From Hygrocybe punicea (lineage: Eukaryota; Basidiomycota; Agaricomycetes; Agaricales; Hygrophoraceae), in contig OY744462.1 in NCBI GenBank assembly GCA_963556145.1, forward strand, positions 4,154,001-4,218,000: 64,000 nt of DNA. Direction: 5' to 3'. Below are positions 1 through 10,303 of the stretch, in pieces. Below the pieces are notes generated by a model, which searched no databases, was not told the DNA's origin, and was given only the letters and a program-made list of their open reading frames with translations. The translations under genes were made by a program, and so were the position numbers. Numbering within the stretch: position 1 is the first letter of the stretch; each line of letters begins with the position of its first letter.

Positions 1-180
1 GCGTCAGGTTGCGTCGGGTTCGAACGTAGATTGCTAGAGACGTCGGGTTCGAGCGGATTCGCTAGATATCGATGTTACGGCCTCAGAGGGTCGAGGACCC
101 TCTACATCTCCTTGGGTCTTCTAATAGAGACCATCCGTGGTCGAGAATATGGGGTCTCCAAATGCGGGTCGCGAATGTGG

Positions 181-192
181 CCAATCACGTGA
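181..192 (+). promoter_or_regulatory. CCAAT box overlapping TCACGTGA palindrome upstream of antisense gene
   Basis: CCAAT (181-185) runs into TCACGTGA (185-192), an E-box-type palindrome, about 85-95 bp before the ATG at 276. In copy B the CCAAT is kept but the core CG has become TG, consistent with CpG decay. A promoter role for the antisense gene is inferred from position only. Confidence 0.4.
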
Positions 193-275
193 GCGGCCAA
201 ACAACGGCAAAGTAAAAAAATAAAAAATTTCTCGTTGTTGATCCGACCTTTCCTCTACACCATCACACGTTCACA

Positions 276-1724
276 ATGTCCCAAGTCTACGACAACTTCC
301 TCACTTTCGTCGAAAGCATCGAACCCGATGTCCGGGCGGACTACGAAGAGGCCGTCAACGTGGTCACCGTGTTTCATAGCGACGACCTCGTAACGATGGT
401 GGACGGCAACGAGGGGATGGCCCAACAATGGTTAAGCGGCCGCAAGAAGGCGCTGGTGAGTTTCCTTATTGACTACGCGTGTCCTAAGATAGCTCATGTC
501 GTCCCGCCAGCGTGCTTATAATGGAATCGTCGCGGAACTCCGAGCTGGTGGTACGAGGCCAGTAACGCCACCGTTATGGGCCGACCGCCAATCGTACGCC
601 AACGATGTCGAAGAGTGGCTGAAAGAAGTGGTGGACCGGGAGAGGCAGGAACAGGAAGAAGCCAGACGGCGGGCGGATGAAGAAGCGGCTACGCGGGAAG
701 AGGAGGCCAGACGGATGGCAGAGGCAAATGCACGAGCGGAGGCGGAGAAAAGGCGAAAGGCGGCAGAGGAAAGGCGGGAGCGGCTTAGAATAGAACAACA
801 CGAGCAGCACTGGAATCAAGAAGCGGACCGGGTTGAAAGGGATGGAGCCGCGTATCGGCGGTGGCTCAGCGAAGAACGGCGAGCTGAAGCAAACGCATCG
901 GTCGCGGGTGAACCAAGGACTGAGTCGATTCCGGAGGGCGAAGCCGCAGTTGAGCCAGAGGAAGGCCCCGTCGACCCGGCACCAGAGACACCGGCCGATG
1001 TAGAAGACGTAGATACGCCGGGCGTAGAGACCGGAGACTTGGCTGGTACGACGGTGAGTTCTTGTGTCGGTTCATTTGTTCTTTTAGTCACTGATCCTGG
1101 TAACAGTTCACCGGGCCGTTTCCCCTACAACCCTGCACCAACTGCGTCAAGGCGCAAGAGGCGTGTCGAGGCGTCACGGGCTACATGTGCGAACGATGCC
1201 GGAGGCTGAAGAAGAGATGTACTAACGCTACACACCGGACGGGCGGGGGTCGGCGCAAGGTGGATACCGGAAAGGGCAAAGAGGTCGCGGTCGGCACAAG
1301 GAAGCCGTTGTCGTTCACGACAAAGCCGATCTGCAGTAGGCCGGCCTGGGCCTCAACGAGCAAACTGCGGGTCGAGGATGTGGAATCGGTCGAGGACGAT
1401 GACGAAGACGAGGAAGAGTCGGAGGAAGAGCGGCCGACAAAAAGGCTTAGGGCGGCCTCAGCAGCAAACCCGTTTGTCTTGACGATGGAAAATTACGAGC
1501 AGGTGTCGGCGCAGCTGGCGGTCCTTACGGAGGAGCCGGGAGCCCTGGGCACCAACGTCAACCATCACCTCGCCCACTTCGGTCAAGAGTTCCAGCGGCT
1601 CCGCGTCGATCTCAAACAGTCGACCTCAAGGTTGGCGATGTTGAGGCGGGACTACGAGACCGGCCGCCTGTACATAGAAAAAATAACGAGCCTGTGTATA
1701 TATAAAAATATATTGTGTACATAA
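276..1724 (+). CDS. Retrotransposon-borne antisense gene with Zn(II)2Cys6-like cluster
   Basis: Three exons are supported: 276-455, 511-1053 and 1107-1724, joined by GT-AG introns of 55 and 53 bp that both fall between codons, giving about 446 residues. Exon 2 is a Glu/Arg/Ala-rich coiled coil followed by an acidic Pro-rich stretch. Exon 3 opens with six cysteines spaced C-X2-C-X6-C-X7-C-X2-C-X6-C with a basic RRLKKR run, the spacing of fungal Gal4-type binuclear zinc clusters. Unlike most Gal4-type proteins, the cluster is central and not N-terminal. A second acidic run and a helical C-terminus follow. The gene converges on the integrase gene. In copy B the ORF stops right after the conserved Arg-Leu, while here that stop is changed and the frame runs 11 codons further. 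A DNA-binding role is inferred from cysteine spacing. It could instead be a TE-associated protein of unknown role. Confidence 0.72.
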
Positions 1725-1757
1725 AAGATGTATCAGCTTGTTCACCCAGCTAAGGAA

Positions 1758-1769
1758 AGCCGATCGGCT
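1758..1769. promoter_or_regulatory. 12-bp perfect palindrome with CCG/CGG half sites
   Basis: AGCCGATCGGCT lies in the 142-bp gap between the stop codons of the antisense gene and the integrase, and is conserved exactly at 56242-56253 in copy B. CCG-N2-CGG resembles half sites bound by Zn2Cys6 proteins. It could equally be part of a shared 3' processing signal for the two convergent genes. Confidence 0.35.
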
Positions 1770-1866
1770 CCCAAAGACATAGGACTATTCGCATCATTCA
1801 TCATATCGTTAGAAAACTAAGAGGAACTAAATAAAATGGGGGTATAACGTGGACAGAATGAAATGC

Positions 1867-3066
1867 TTAATCGTCGTCGGGTGTGGAGTCTATAGAGGGC
1901 GGGTACGTCGGATCATCAAGATCGTTTGAATCGGTATCGTCGGCATCGGGGTATTGTAAGAAGTCGTCCAACGGTATCGATATTTTTGAGCGGGCGTGGT
2001 AGGGTACGACTCGGAAAGCGGCAAATCGAGATTTAGAAACCGCACCGTCGAGTTTGGCGAGTATGTAGGATCCGCCTTCTGTTTTCCTGATGACAACCAT
2101 GGGTCCAAAGTACCGCGGTTTTGCTTTACGATCGAGAGACATTTCGATACGTGAATTTTGGACGAGAATGAGGTTACCGGGTTCGAAGTCGTAAACTTTG
2201 ATCGTGTTGGCGTATTTCTGCTCGAATTGCCGGGCGGACGCAAGCCGAGATTTGGTAAGCTTTTCTTTGACCCGATCGAGGTCGGCTTCTCGTTTACGAA
2301 GTTGTCGGGCGCGGATGACTATGAGGTCGGTCGTAGACATCGTATCTTGCGTCGGAACCATGTACGTAGCTTCGGCAAAATTGAATGGAAACAGCGGTTC
2401 TACTCCGTGTGCGATGTAGTAGGACGAGTATCCGAGGCTTTTGTGTGTCGTGACCCGTTCGGCCCAAAATACGGAGTGGGTTACGGTGTGCCATTTCTTT
2501 TCATCTCCGTCACAACTTTTCATAATGGCCTCCCGGACATCTAGGTGGCGACGCTCAACGGGTCCGTTCGCTTGTGAGTTATAGGGCGAAATGCGGATGT
2601 GGCGGATACCGTAGCGGGAGGTGAGATAGTCGAGCGCTTCTACGAACGGCTTGCCGTTGTCGGTAACGATTTCTTCGAGAGCGCCCCAACGGCATAAGAT
2701 GTCTTCGAACAAGAACGTGCCGATGGTGGAGCCGGTCTCACGGCGTAACATGCGGAACTCAGGGTAGGCGGACAGGGAGCAACGGGCTTGGACGATGTAT
2801 CGATAGCCGCCGGATCGTGGCATAAACATTGTGTCGACATACGCTTTACGAAATAGTGAGGCCGGTGTAGCGACGGTGGGCGGAATGTGATGATAACGCA
2901 TTTGCCGTACTTGGCACTGATGGCAAGACTGGACGTACCACTTAACGTCGTGGTCGAGGTGCGGCCACCAAAAACGATTGAGTAGCCGAGCGCGGACGGA
3001 GAATATACCTTTGTGGCCAAGAGAGTCGTGAGCGTCTTTGAGTAACTGAAGCCGGCGGTCGGGTTA
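1867..3066 (-). pseudogene. Gypsy copy A integrase
   Basis: The minus-strand frame is open from the deletion junction near 3066 to the stop at 1867. It shows the N-terminal HHCC zinc-binding region (His pair in HDSLGHKG, then a Cys pair), with the position after the last Cys altered compared with copy B. The DDE core follows: Asp in VDTMF, Asp in VTDNG, and Glu in GPVERRH, with the HIRISPYNSQANG motif ahead of the Glu. The C-terminal part (EPGNLILVQN, then KPRYFGPMVVI) is the usual Gypsy integrase tail. The domain itself looks intact, but the 127-bp deletion just upstream puts it out of frame with RNase H, so it cannot be made as part of a normal polyprotein. Confidence 0.88.
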
Positions 3067-5394
3067 GATCTCGTAACCAGATCTCGACGAGAGCAAGATG
3101 AGCGTCGGCCGCGCGGGCTTTATCGGATCGCGGTATGTCAGAAACGGCTTCCTGATTTGTGTAGACGAGGACGGCGGGTAATTCTTGGAGTCGGTCGGCT
3201 GTGGCACGGCAGCGGCCGCATACGGCAATCGGCTTAGACGGTATGGGGACGGGTCGGTAGTTGACGACTTCCATAAAGAAACCGTAGGAGTGGTCGAGCC
3301 AATCGTCGGAGTCGTTGATCTCCTCGGGGTCTTCTGCAGTGCGGGGACGTCGGGAGAGTCCGTCGGGTGCACCGTGTGCGGAAGCGGGTACGTGAACGAG
3401 TCTAAAGTCAAATAAGAGCACGCCGGCTATCCATCGGTTGATCGTAGCATTGGGCTGAATGTCGGGGTTGTTGAGCATCCCTTTTATGTACTTCACGTCG
3501 ACTTCAACGGTGAGGTTGCGGACGCCGATAATGAAAATCCGATAGGCACGGAGGGCCCTGAAGAGACCGTAAAGCTCGAGCTTGGACTGAGAGTATCGGG
3601 CTTCGCGTTCGTTCCACGATATTGAACCAAAACGATTCGGATAGCGCTTTCCGTCGGCGCGGATTTGCATAAGAACGAAGCCGACTCTAAGAACAGATGA
3701 ATCGACGGCGAGAATCACTTCCCATTCACGCGTGTAGTCGATAGCGCGCAGCGCTGGCGACGTAATGACGGCGTTTTTGAGGTAGTCGACGGCAGTCTCT
3801 TCTTCTTCACCAAATTCGAAGGGTATACCTTTGCGGGTAAGACGGACGAGGGGTCGGGAGTGGAGCGAGAAGTCCTTGATAAAAATAAGCAAGACGCCGC
3901 AGATGCCGAGAAAGGCGCGAACTTCGGTGAGGTTGGTCGGCAGTGGCCAATCGCGAATCTTCTGTACTTTGGAGTCGTCGGCTACTCTTCCTTCGTATGT
4001 GCATCGGTGGCCAACAACGATGACTGAGGGTCGACACAACTCGAGTTTTTTGCCGTTGAAGGTACCGCCAACATAGCGGAAACGCTGGATGACGTGGTTG
4101 ACACCTTGGAAGTGCTCCCAAATGAAACATCGAATTGCCGGGTTCTTGGGTATAGTTTTGTAGGTACTGTCGGGTTGCTCGTAGCGGGTTGGAGGCCCTT
4201 TGACGGGAATATCGTCCATATACGGAACGGCAAGATGAGGGATTTCGTCACGGAGGATGTACGTGGAGTCACTGTGTAGGATCTGCGGGGAATTTGTGTA
4301 TCCCATAGCAATCCGCGTAAGTCGAAGCGTTCCGAGTGGAAACTGAAAGGTCATATAGTCCCGAGACGAGGGGTGGACGAGGCGTTGGTCGAAAGAGACG
4401 AAGAGGTCGAAGGAAGCGTAGCAAGAGTGGCCGCCAAAGGCCTCGGCCAAGTGCTCGGTCATAGGCGGTACGGCGGGATCGCGGATAGTGATGGCGTTAA
4501 GCAGCTGTAGATCGTGGACGATTCAAAGAGACTTCCCATCCTTTTTCAAAACGCAGAACCAGCGGGAGTGGTATGACAAATTCGAGGGTTCATAGGTACC
4601 GGCGTTAATTTTGTCTTTGATGATGCCGATGACTTCGTTAAGGATGCCGGGTGGGATTGGGATATTGCGATGGACCCACGGGTCGTGCGGTACGGTGGGA
4701 ATGTGGATCGGCGGGAAGTAGTCCGTATTGAACTGGCCTTTCTCGGATTCGTTCCAGGCGAAGGCGGCTTCTTGCGTTTTGATGATGTGGTGGCCGAGTT
4801 TCTCTTCCTCAGGCCAAAGGAATCCATCCGGGTTCATCGGCATCGCATTGTGTCGTTCCTGGGTATAGCGGGTGCTGGGTGTAAAGTCGGGCGGGTGAGT
4901 CAGGAGCATGGGTAAATCGGCTAGCGGGTCGCTGGTGATCTCGCGTATGATTTGGTATTCGTCGGGGAGAGTGGTAGAAATTGGGCAGATACGATCAGCT
5001 ACCTTCTTATACTTTTTCTTGGTAACGACTCCTTTTAGGTCCCTGGTAGGGGGGGTGGTATACGAGATATAAGTAGCGTGTTCAGTAGAGGCTTTGTTAC
5101 AAATATTCGAAGAAGAAATAGGTGATGCGGGAGCGGAGACGGAACAAGACGAAGGAAGGGTATCGGTAGTACGTATCTGATTTTGTACATTGGTCAACAA
5201 TGAAATGTACTGGGCGGCAGTCTGAGGCTGAGATGAAGAGAAATCTAAATCGATAGAAAAACATAAGTCCTCTTCTAGGGGAAACGGCAAAAGGGAAGCA
5301 TAGTTCGTGGTATAGGTGTGGTTGCTTTCGAGTGGCGGCTTCTCATCTCCCGGTGCGTCCTTCCCGAGAGGTATCTCTGGGTCCTCGACTTCTA
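3067..5394 (-). pseudogene. Gypsy copy A reverse transcriptase-RNase H
   Basis: The pol frame opens at the gag-pro stop by a -1 shift. It runs through a linker, the RT fingers (WFCVLKKDGKSL), palm with VPYMDD as the catalytic motif, connection, then RNase H with DSS, SKLELYGL and VEVD as probable acidic residues. A TGA at 4523-4525 sits where copy B has CGA (Arg), so it is a CpG C-to-T nonsense change. At about 3066 a 127-bp segment present in copy B (54826-54952) is missing, shifting the frame before integrase. There is no ATG near the start of the pol frame; the first codons after the shift are F-L-E-V. Confidence 0.88.
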
Positions 5395-5400
5395 AAAATC
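5392..5400 (-). other. Candidate -1 ribosomal frameshift site, gag-pro to pol
   Basis: The gag-pro frame ends GAT TTT TAG (minus strand, T run at 5394-5398). Slipping back one base on the T run gives F-L-E-V and continues openly into pol. Copy B keeps the arrangement (GGT TTT TAA at 52487-52495). No pol ATG is near. The signal is a simple T-run slip and not a perfect X-XXY-YYZ heptamer, and I have not folded the downstream RNA. Confidence 0.5.
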
Positions 5401-7830
5401 CGGTTTTCCGGTGTCGGACCGCTCTCGTCGGTTCTTTTGGTTGTGCTCGATGGTGGGCAAGGTGACGACGGTGCCGGTGTTTGGGTCCGTGATCGTGACT
5501 TGTTGTTCTCCGTTTTTATAATCCTTCGTAAGGGCCTCGGACAGCGTGAAGAACGGGCGGCCGATGAGGATCTCGTAGGGGGCGTCGTCGACGACTTGGA
5601 CTTGGAGGAAAAGATCGACGTTGCCAAAAGTGAATTTTAGGTTGGCGATCCGGCCGAGGGTGTCGTTGTCGCTTTTATTTGCCGACTGCATCTGCATCTT
5701 CATATTTTGGAGGCCGTAACCGAGTTTCTCCCAAATATCGCGTTGCATGCCGATGATCATGGAACCGTTGTCGAGGACGCACTCGAATACGAATTTTCCG
5801 TTGATGAGCGGGTAGACCGCACGGAGAGGGACTGAGTCGTGGCCGACGACAAGCGGGACGTTTTCCTCCCAGTGTTGACAAGCGCGAGTGGGGATTTCGG
5901 GTGCGTGAAAATGGAAGACCTCGACGTTGTTACTCTCGGCGGTGACCTTTTTCGACGTAGTGAGGTCCTTCATGTGACGGCGGGCGTTGGACGACATGGC
6001 CAAAAGTTCTCGCTGTGAAATGCAGACTTGAGAATCGAGCGCGCGGTCGATGACGGATTTGGCGATACCAGGATCTTCGATGGGGGCTTGGTAGCGGTAT
6101 TGGGGGTGCGATGCGGGAAGGTTCTGGGGAGTGCGCGGTACAAGGGCGGTCGGCTCGGTCGGCCGCGTGTTCGAAGGGGGGACTATGGTGATCGGCTGCT
6201 CGTTGATAGGTCTGGCCGTTTTCTCGGCGGGTTTCGCGGCGGGGACAGACGTGGAAGTGGTGGGCAGATTGGGAAACGTTTCTCTAGACTTGCCTTTCGC
6301 CTTTGATGGGATCTCTACACCGTCGAATCTAACCCGTTTACGAAGCCGCTGCACTTCGGCTTCCAGAACCTTAATCTGTTCGTTGTCGTTGTCGATGTCG
6401 GACGTCGTGGACTGAAAGATGTCGGCGTACTCAGTAGTGGCCTCTGGTTCATAGGTGGGTACTTCGACGGCGGAGACGAAGTTAGCTTTGACATGAGGCG
6501 GCGGGTCGCGTTGGAACGGTTCTGTGGGGTTGCCGGCAGGGGGAGCGCGGTTGCTGGGGTTCTGTGCGTGCCACGTGTCGAAGCGTTCCCTCATATTTTT
6601 GCCGACGATAGCCTTTGGAAGATACATTCCGTTAGGCAACACGATGCGGCCGTGCTCGTTCTTGCGGCATATCCCGTCTCGAGTGTACTGCTCGCAAATA
6701 GGACAATCGCGTATACGATGGAACGGGTCGTCGCAAAAGAGGCAGTTGAAGTTGGTGAAACCCTGTCCCGCGGTGGTCGGCTCAGCCCTATTTGCACACG
6801 GCTTTGGGGGGTTGTTGCGTTCGGTGAGGGCCTGTGTGAGGACGGCGAGTTGTTGCGAAACGAGACGAAATAGGTCGGATACGTTAGGTTCGACCGGTTC
6901 CGCTTTAGGAATGACCGGGTCATAGCGAGCGGGTGGCGGGTAGCGGGTGGCGGGTTCTATTGGAGTCGAGTACCGGATGGTGGCAGGCGATGTTGACGAT
7001 AGATGAGAGACGGTGGACGGTTCGGCCACAGTTCCGGCCAGTAGGAAGTGGGCGCAATTGTGGAAGTCCTGGAAGTCGTAAGGGTCGCTATGGAAATGGT
7101 TCGGTTTTTGGTACTGCAGACGGGTTTTGATGTCCTTTTTAAGCTCGACATGGAAGCCGTTCTCGTACGCGATGTTGCGTTCTCGGGGAGAGATCCGACC
7201 CTTGTCTAGAAGAAACCCTGAGATCCGGATGAACTCGCGGTAATATTCGCCAAGTTCGGCGTGGGTACGGATACCGTAAGCGGTTTGGGTGTGCGTAAGA
7301 CGGTCGAGATCCGCCATAGTGTACCGGTGATCGTCTTCCGTGCCCGGGTATAGCACAAGTACGCTCCTTTTGAATGCGGCATAATCGACGCCGGTCGCGC
7401 TAGGTAAACTTGCCCAAAGCTCGTAGTCACTAAGCGACGCGTAGCGCAGACTATGCTTGATGCGTCCTGCGTCGTCGAGAGCGGCATCGGCAGCAAGTAT
7501 CTCGACTTCTTCGAAGAAGCGGTTTAAATTGAGCGGGTTCCCGTCGAAGGTCGGGGCCGTGGAGTGACCGCGAGCGGGCATTTGTCGTGGAGTAACATGG
7601 GGAGCGGTAACGTGGGGAGCGGTCGAGGATCCAGAGGTCGAAGTCATTGTGGGTGGAAGGAGCTGAGATGTCGATGAAGCGGTTGTCGGGTGTACGATGA
7701 GCGGGTCGGGTAACGTGGGCGATGACGGCGTGGACGAAGACGAAGACGGGGACAATGACGATGACGGAGTTTTCGATGTCGAGAGCGAAGACGTGGACGG
7801 GGGTTCTAGTGAGGTCGAAGTCGGGGACAT
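5392..7830 (-). CDS. Gypsy copy A Gag-protease polyprotein
   Basis: This frame encodes 812 residues. Residues 1-90 are Ser/Thr/Pro-rich. About 95-290 form the capsid-like Gag core (PTFDGNPLNLNRFFEEVEIL, later YPGTEDDHRYT and ISPRERNIAYENGF). A CCHC knuckle, C-X2-C-X4-H-X4-C (CLFCDDPFHRIRDC), is near residue 370. A coiled coil with acidic tail near 500 and a Pro-rich linker follow. The C-terminal 150 residues are a retropepsin-like protease with LDNGS in place of the common D-[ST]-G, and a later ILIGRPFF. Gag binds the genomic RNA and forms the particle; the protease processes the polyprotein. The frame has no stop here, while copy B has a TGA just after the protease motif. Confidence 0.9.
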   Translation of the reverse strand: MSPTSTSLEPPSTSSLSTSKTPSSSLSPSSSSSTPSSPTLPDPLIVHPTTASSTSQLLPPTMTSTSGSSTAPHVTAPHVTPRQMPARGHSTAPTFDGNPLNLNRFFEEVEILAADAALDDAGRIKHSLRYASLSDYELWASLPSATGVDYAAFKRSVLVLYPGTEDDHRYTMADLDRLTHTQTAYGIRTHAELGEYYREFIRISGFLLDKGRISPRERNIAYENGFHVELKKDIKTRLQYQKPNHFHSDPYDFQDFHNCAHFLLAGTVAEPSTVSHLSSTSPATIRYSTPIEPATRYPPPARYDPVIPKAEPVEPNVSDLFRLVSQQLAVLTQALTERNNPPKPCANRAEPTTAGQGFTNFNCLFCDDPFHRIRDCPICEQYTRDGICRKNEHGRIVLPNGMYLPKAIVGKNMRERFDTWHAQNPSNRAPPAGNPTEPFQRDPPPHVKANFVSAVEVPTYEPEATTEYADIFQSTTSDIDNDNEQIKVLEAEVQRLRKRVRFDGVEIPSKAKGKSRETFPNLPTTSTSVPAAKPAEKTARPINEQPITIVPPSNTRPTEPTALVPRTPQNLPASHPQYRYQAPIEDPGIAKSVIDRALDSQVCISQRELLAMSSNARRHMKDLTTSKKVTAESNNVEVFHFHAPEIPTRACQHWEENVPLVVGHDSVPLRAVYPLINGKFVFECVLDNGSMIIGMQRDIWEKLGYGLQNMKMQMQSANKSDNDTLGRIANLKFTFGNVDLFLQVQVVDDAPYEILIGRPFFTLSEALTKDYKNGEQQVTITDPNTGTVVTLPTIEHNQKNRRERSDTGKPDF

Positions 7831-8281
7831 AGGCGATGCGGGTGTCGAACTGAGATCGGATGAGTTGGGTGTAATGGTAATTATCGGTATATCGACCGAT
7901 TTGAGACTGTCGGATGAAAGATATAGGGGGGTGTTTGACCCTGAGACGAGCGGGAGATTGTTATGTCGAGCGAGGTGGTCGGGTACTAGCTGGAAGAAGT
8001 CGTCGTCGATTGTCGGGTCGAAGGCGGCTAAAGAGAGTTCTTGTTGAAGAGTTCTTCGAGGAAGATCTCGAAGACGACGGTCAGAGGGAGGGATACGGGA
8101 AGAGGAAGCTATGGTGGTGCTAGACTATTCCTCGCGGTGGGCTCCAGATGTGGTGAATGCGGCCTGGGTAGGCGCGGATTCGTTGTGCGAGATCGTTGTC
8201 CCTGGGGTCAAAACCCAAAACTCTTCTTGTTTGTAACTATGTACACAAGCCACTATATAGGTACTGTATAGTATCTATAAA
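7831..8281. other. Gypsy copy A leader and junction with Helitron remnant
   Basis: Still GC- and CpG-rich, like the gag gene, up to about 8225, then the composition switches abruptly to AT-rich, CpG-poor sequence. I could not find an LTR end, a primer binding site or a target duplication here, so copy A may be 5' truncated. No separate gene is visible. Confidence 0.5.
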
Positions 8282-8421
8282 TGGACTGTGGTGAAGAAAT
8301 GGTGAAGTGGGATTGTAAAGAAGATAAGGTAAACTGTAACAATGGAAAATAAGAGAATACGCACACAGAGAGATATCAATCTCTACAGCGCAATCAACAC
8401 ATTCCTGCAAACTCACAGTCT

Positions 8422-10200
8422 ATGTCACACAAAACATATACTGATCTCAATGAAAATGATGTGATGATTGTGGACCAATTACACTTGATGCAAACTTTCA
8501 GAGCTGAAAATGCACAGAGACAACAGCTAATCAATGCTACAGTTAGAAAATTCAGCTTGAACACTGAGCAGAAAAGAGCCTTTAGGATTATTGCAAATCA
8601 TGCTTCATCTCCCAGTAGTGAGCAGTTGAAAATGAATATTGCTGGAATGGCTGGCACTGGAAAATCACAAGTCATCAAAGCTGTTGTTGATTTCTTTGAG
8701 AATGTACATGAGTCTCACAGATTTGTTATTCTTGGTCCCACTGGTACATCTGCAGCTCTGCAAAATGGCTCAACTTATCACTACTTCCTGGGCATCAATC
8801 CAAACATGTCAAATAAAAATGAAGCAATGGGTATTGCTCAGCTCAAAGGTAGACTTGAAGGAGTTGACTATATTTTTATTGATGAAGTCTCAATGCTGTC
8901 TTGTCATGATCTCTATAAAATCAGTGCCAGACTAGCTAAAGCTTTGAACATACATGACATCCCATTTGGTGGAATCACCATGATATTTGCTGGAGACTTT
9001 GCTCAGTTACCACCAGTTGGAGGTGCACCATTGTGCAGTGGAACAGTTGGCACTCAGATCAGATCTGCATTGACAACACACTCTCAGGAAACTGCATTTG
9101 GAAAAGCACTCTGGCATCAAGTGACCACAGTTGTGATTCTCAGAGAAAACATGAGACAGAGAACCCAAACAGCTGAGGATGCATTGTTCAGAACTGCCCT
9201 TGTCAACATGTGCTATGGCAAATGTACTGCACAGGACATTCAATTTTTGAGAACCAGAATTGCAGGCAAGTGTCCAGACCAGCCCAATGTTGCCTCTGAG
9301 AAGTTTAGAAATGTTCCTATCATATGTGGCATTCACTCACAGAAGGATCAGATTAATCTTCTTGGATGTGAAAGATTTGCTTCTGACACAAACCAGAACT
9401 TGACCAACTTTTATTCCATTGACAAGTGGGGAAAAGACAAGGATTCTGAGAGAAACAAGTCTAAATCTAAAGCAATACATCAATCCAGTGACATAGACTT
9501 TGACACACAAAGAGAGATATGGAAAGTGCGACATGCTGCAACTGATAACTTTGCTGGAAAACTCTCCTTATGTCTTGGTATGCCTGTGATGCTTCACATC
9601 AATGATGCCACTGAACTCTGCATTACAAAAGGACAAGAGGGATTTGTTGTTGGCTGGCAGTCAATGAAAGCAAGTCATGGCAAAAGAGTACTTGACACCT
9701 TGTTTGTTGAACTAGACAAACCTCCAAAGCTGGTGCAGATTCCTGGACTGCCTGACAATGTAGTGCCCATTGTAAAAAGCACAAAGACAATTCAGTGTAT
9801 ATTTCCCAGTGACCTGAAGGAATCCATTGAGAGACAACAAGTCTGCATGCTTCCTAACTTTGCAATGACTGCTCATGCTGCTCAAGGGAAAACACGTCCA
9901 TTTAATGTTGTCCATTTAAACAGTTGCTTCAATCACATGTCATATTATTTATCATAGTCTAGAAGTGCTTCTACAGCTGGAACTGTGATAATTCAAGGCT
10001 TTGATACTAAAGTAATCACTAGAGGATGTTCTGGATATCTTAGACAAGAATTTAGAGAACTAGAATTGCTTGATGAGATTACAAGGATCAGATATGAAGG
10101 TGCTTTACCTGATTACATTCGAGCTGGTACATGCTCTGTTATGCTCAGAAGCTTTCAACAGTGGAAGGGAATTCACTATGTTCCTAAATGTAGCATTTGA
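8422..10200 (+). pseudogene. PIF1-family helicase domain of Helitron-type element
   Basis: The helicase core shows Walker A GMAGTGKS (about residue 78), Walker B IFIDEVSML (about 150), GDFAQLPP, LRENMRQ, and the C-terminal TAHAAQGKTRP and SRSAS motifs. This 5'-to-3' helicase would unwind DNA during rolling-circle transposition. One in-frame TAG at 9955-9957 interrupts the protein before SRSASTAGT, and reading then resumes in the same frame to 10200. The Rep endonuclease that should be fused upstream is missing. Protein similarity to the helicase at 18215-21484 is clear, but many positions differ, so these are different families or old relatives. Confidence 0.85.
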
Positions 10201-10303
10201 ACAACTAAGAGATCACCTTAGAACTACACTGCATAACATGAATCCCACAGACTTTCCTAGAGGAACAATAGGCATCAGTGTTGCCAATCTGGCCATGAAG
10301 TTG

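Larger units (their letters stand above)
1..8225 (-). mobile_element. Ty3/Gypsy LTR retrotransposon, copy A (window-truncated)
   Basis: Read on the minus strand this is leader, gag with zinc knuckle and aspartic protease, reverse transcriptase, RNase H and integrase, the Gypsy order. A spliced gene lies in antisense at its 3' side (276-1724). The same arrangement occurs inverted at 51321-58689. The 3' end runs off the window start, so its 3' LTR is not visible. No recognisable 5' LTR lies between the gag leader and the Helitron remnant that begins near 8282, so the 5' boundary is approximate. Compared with copy B, this copy has the complete gag but carries a TGA in pol and a 127-bp deletion between RNase H and integrase. 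Confidence 0.9.

Noticed and set aside
574..1091. Minus-strand frames of 69-91 codons
   Set aside because: They lie opposite the coiled-coil exon of the zinc-cluster gene; composition follows from its repetitive Glu/Arg codons.
8117..8136. 14-bp match GCTAGACTATTCCT with the region near 58607 as an LTR trace
   Set aside because: The orientation is wrong relative to the two inverted elements, and a 14-bp match is expected by chance in a window of this size.
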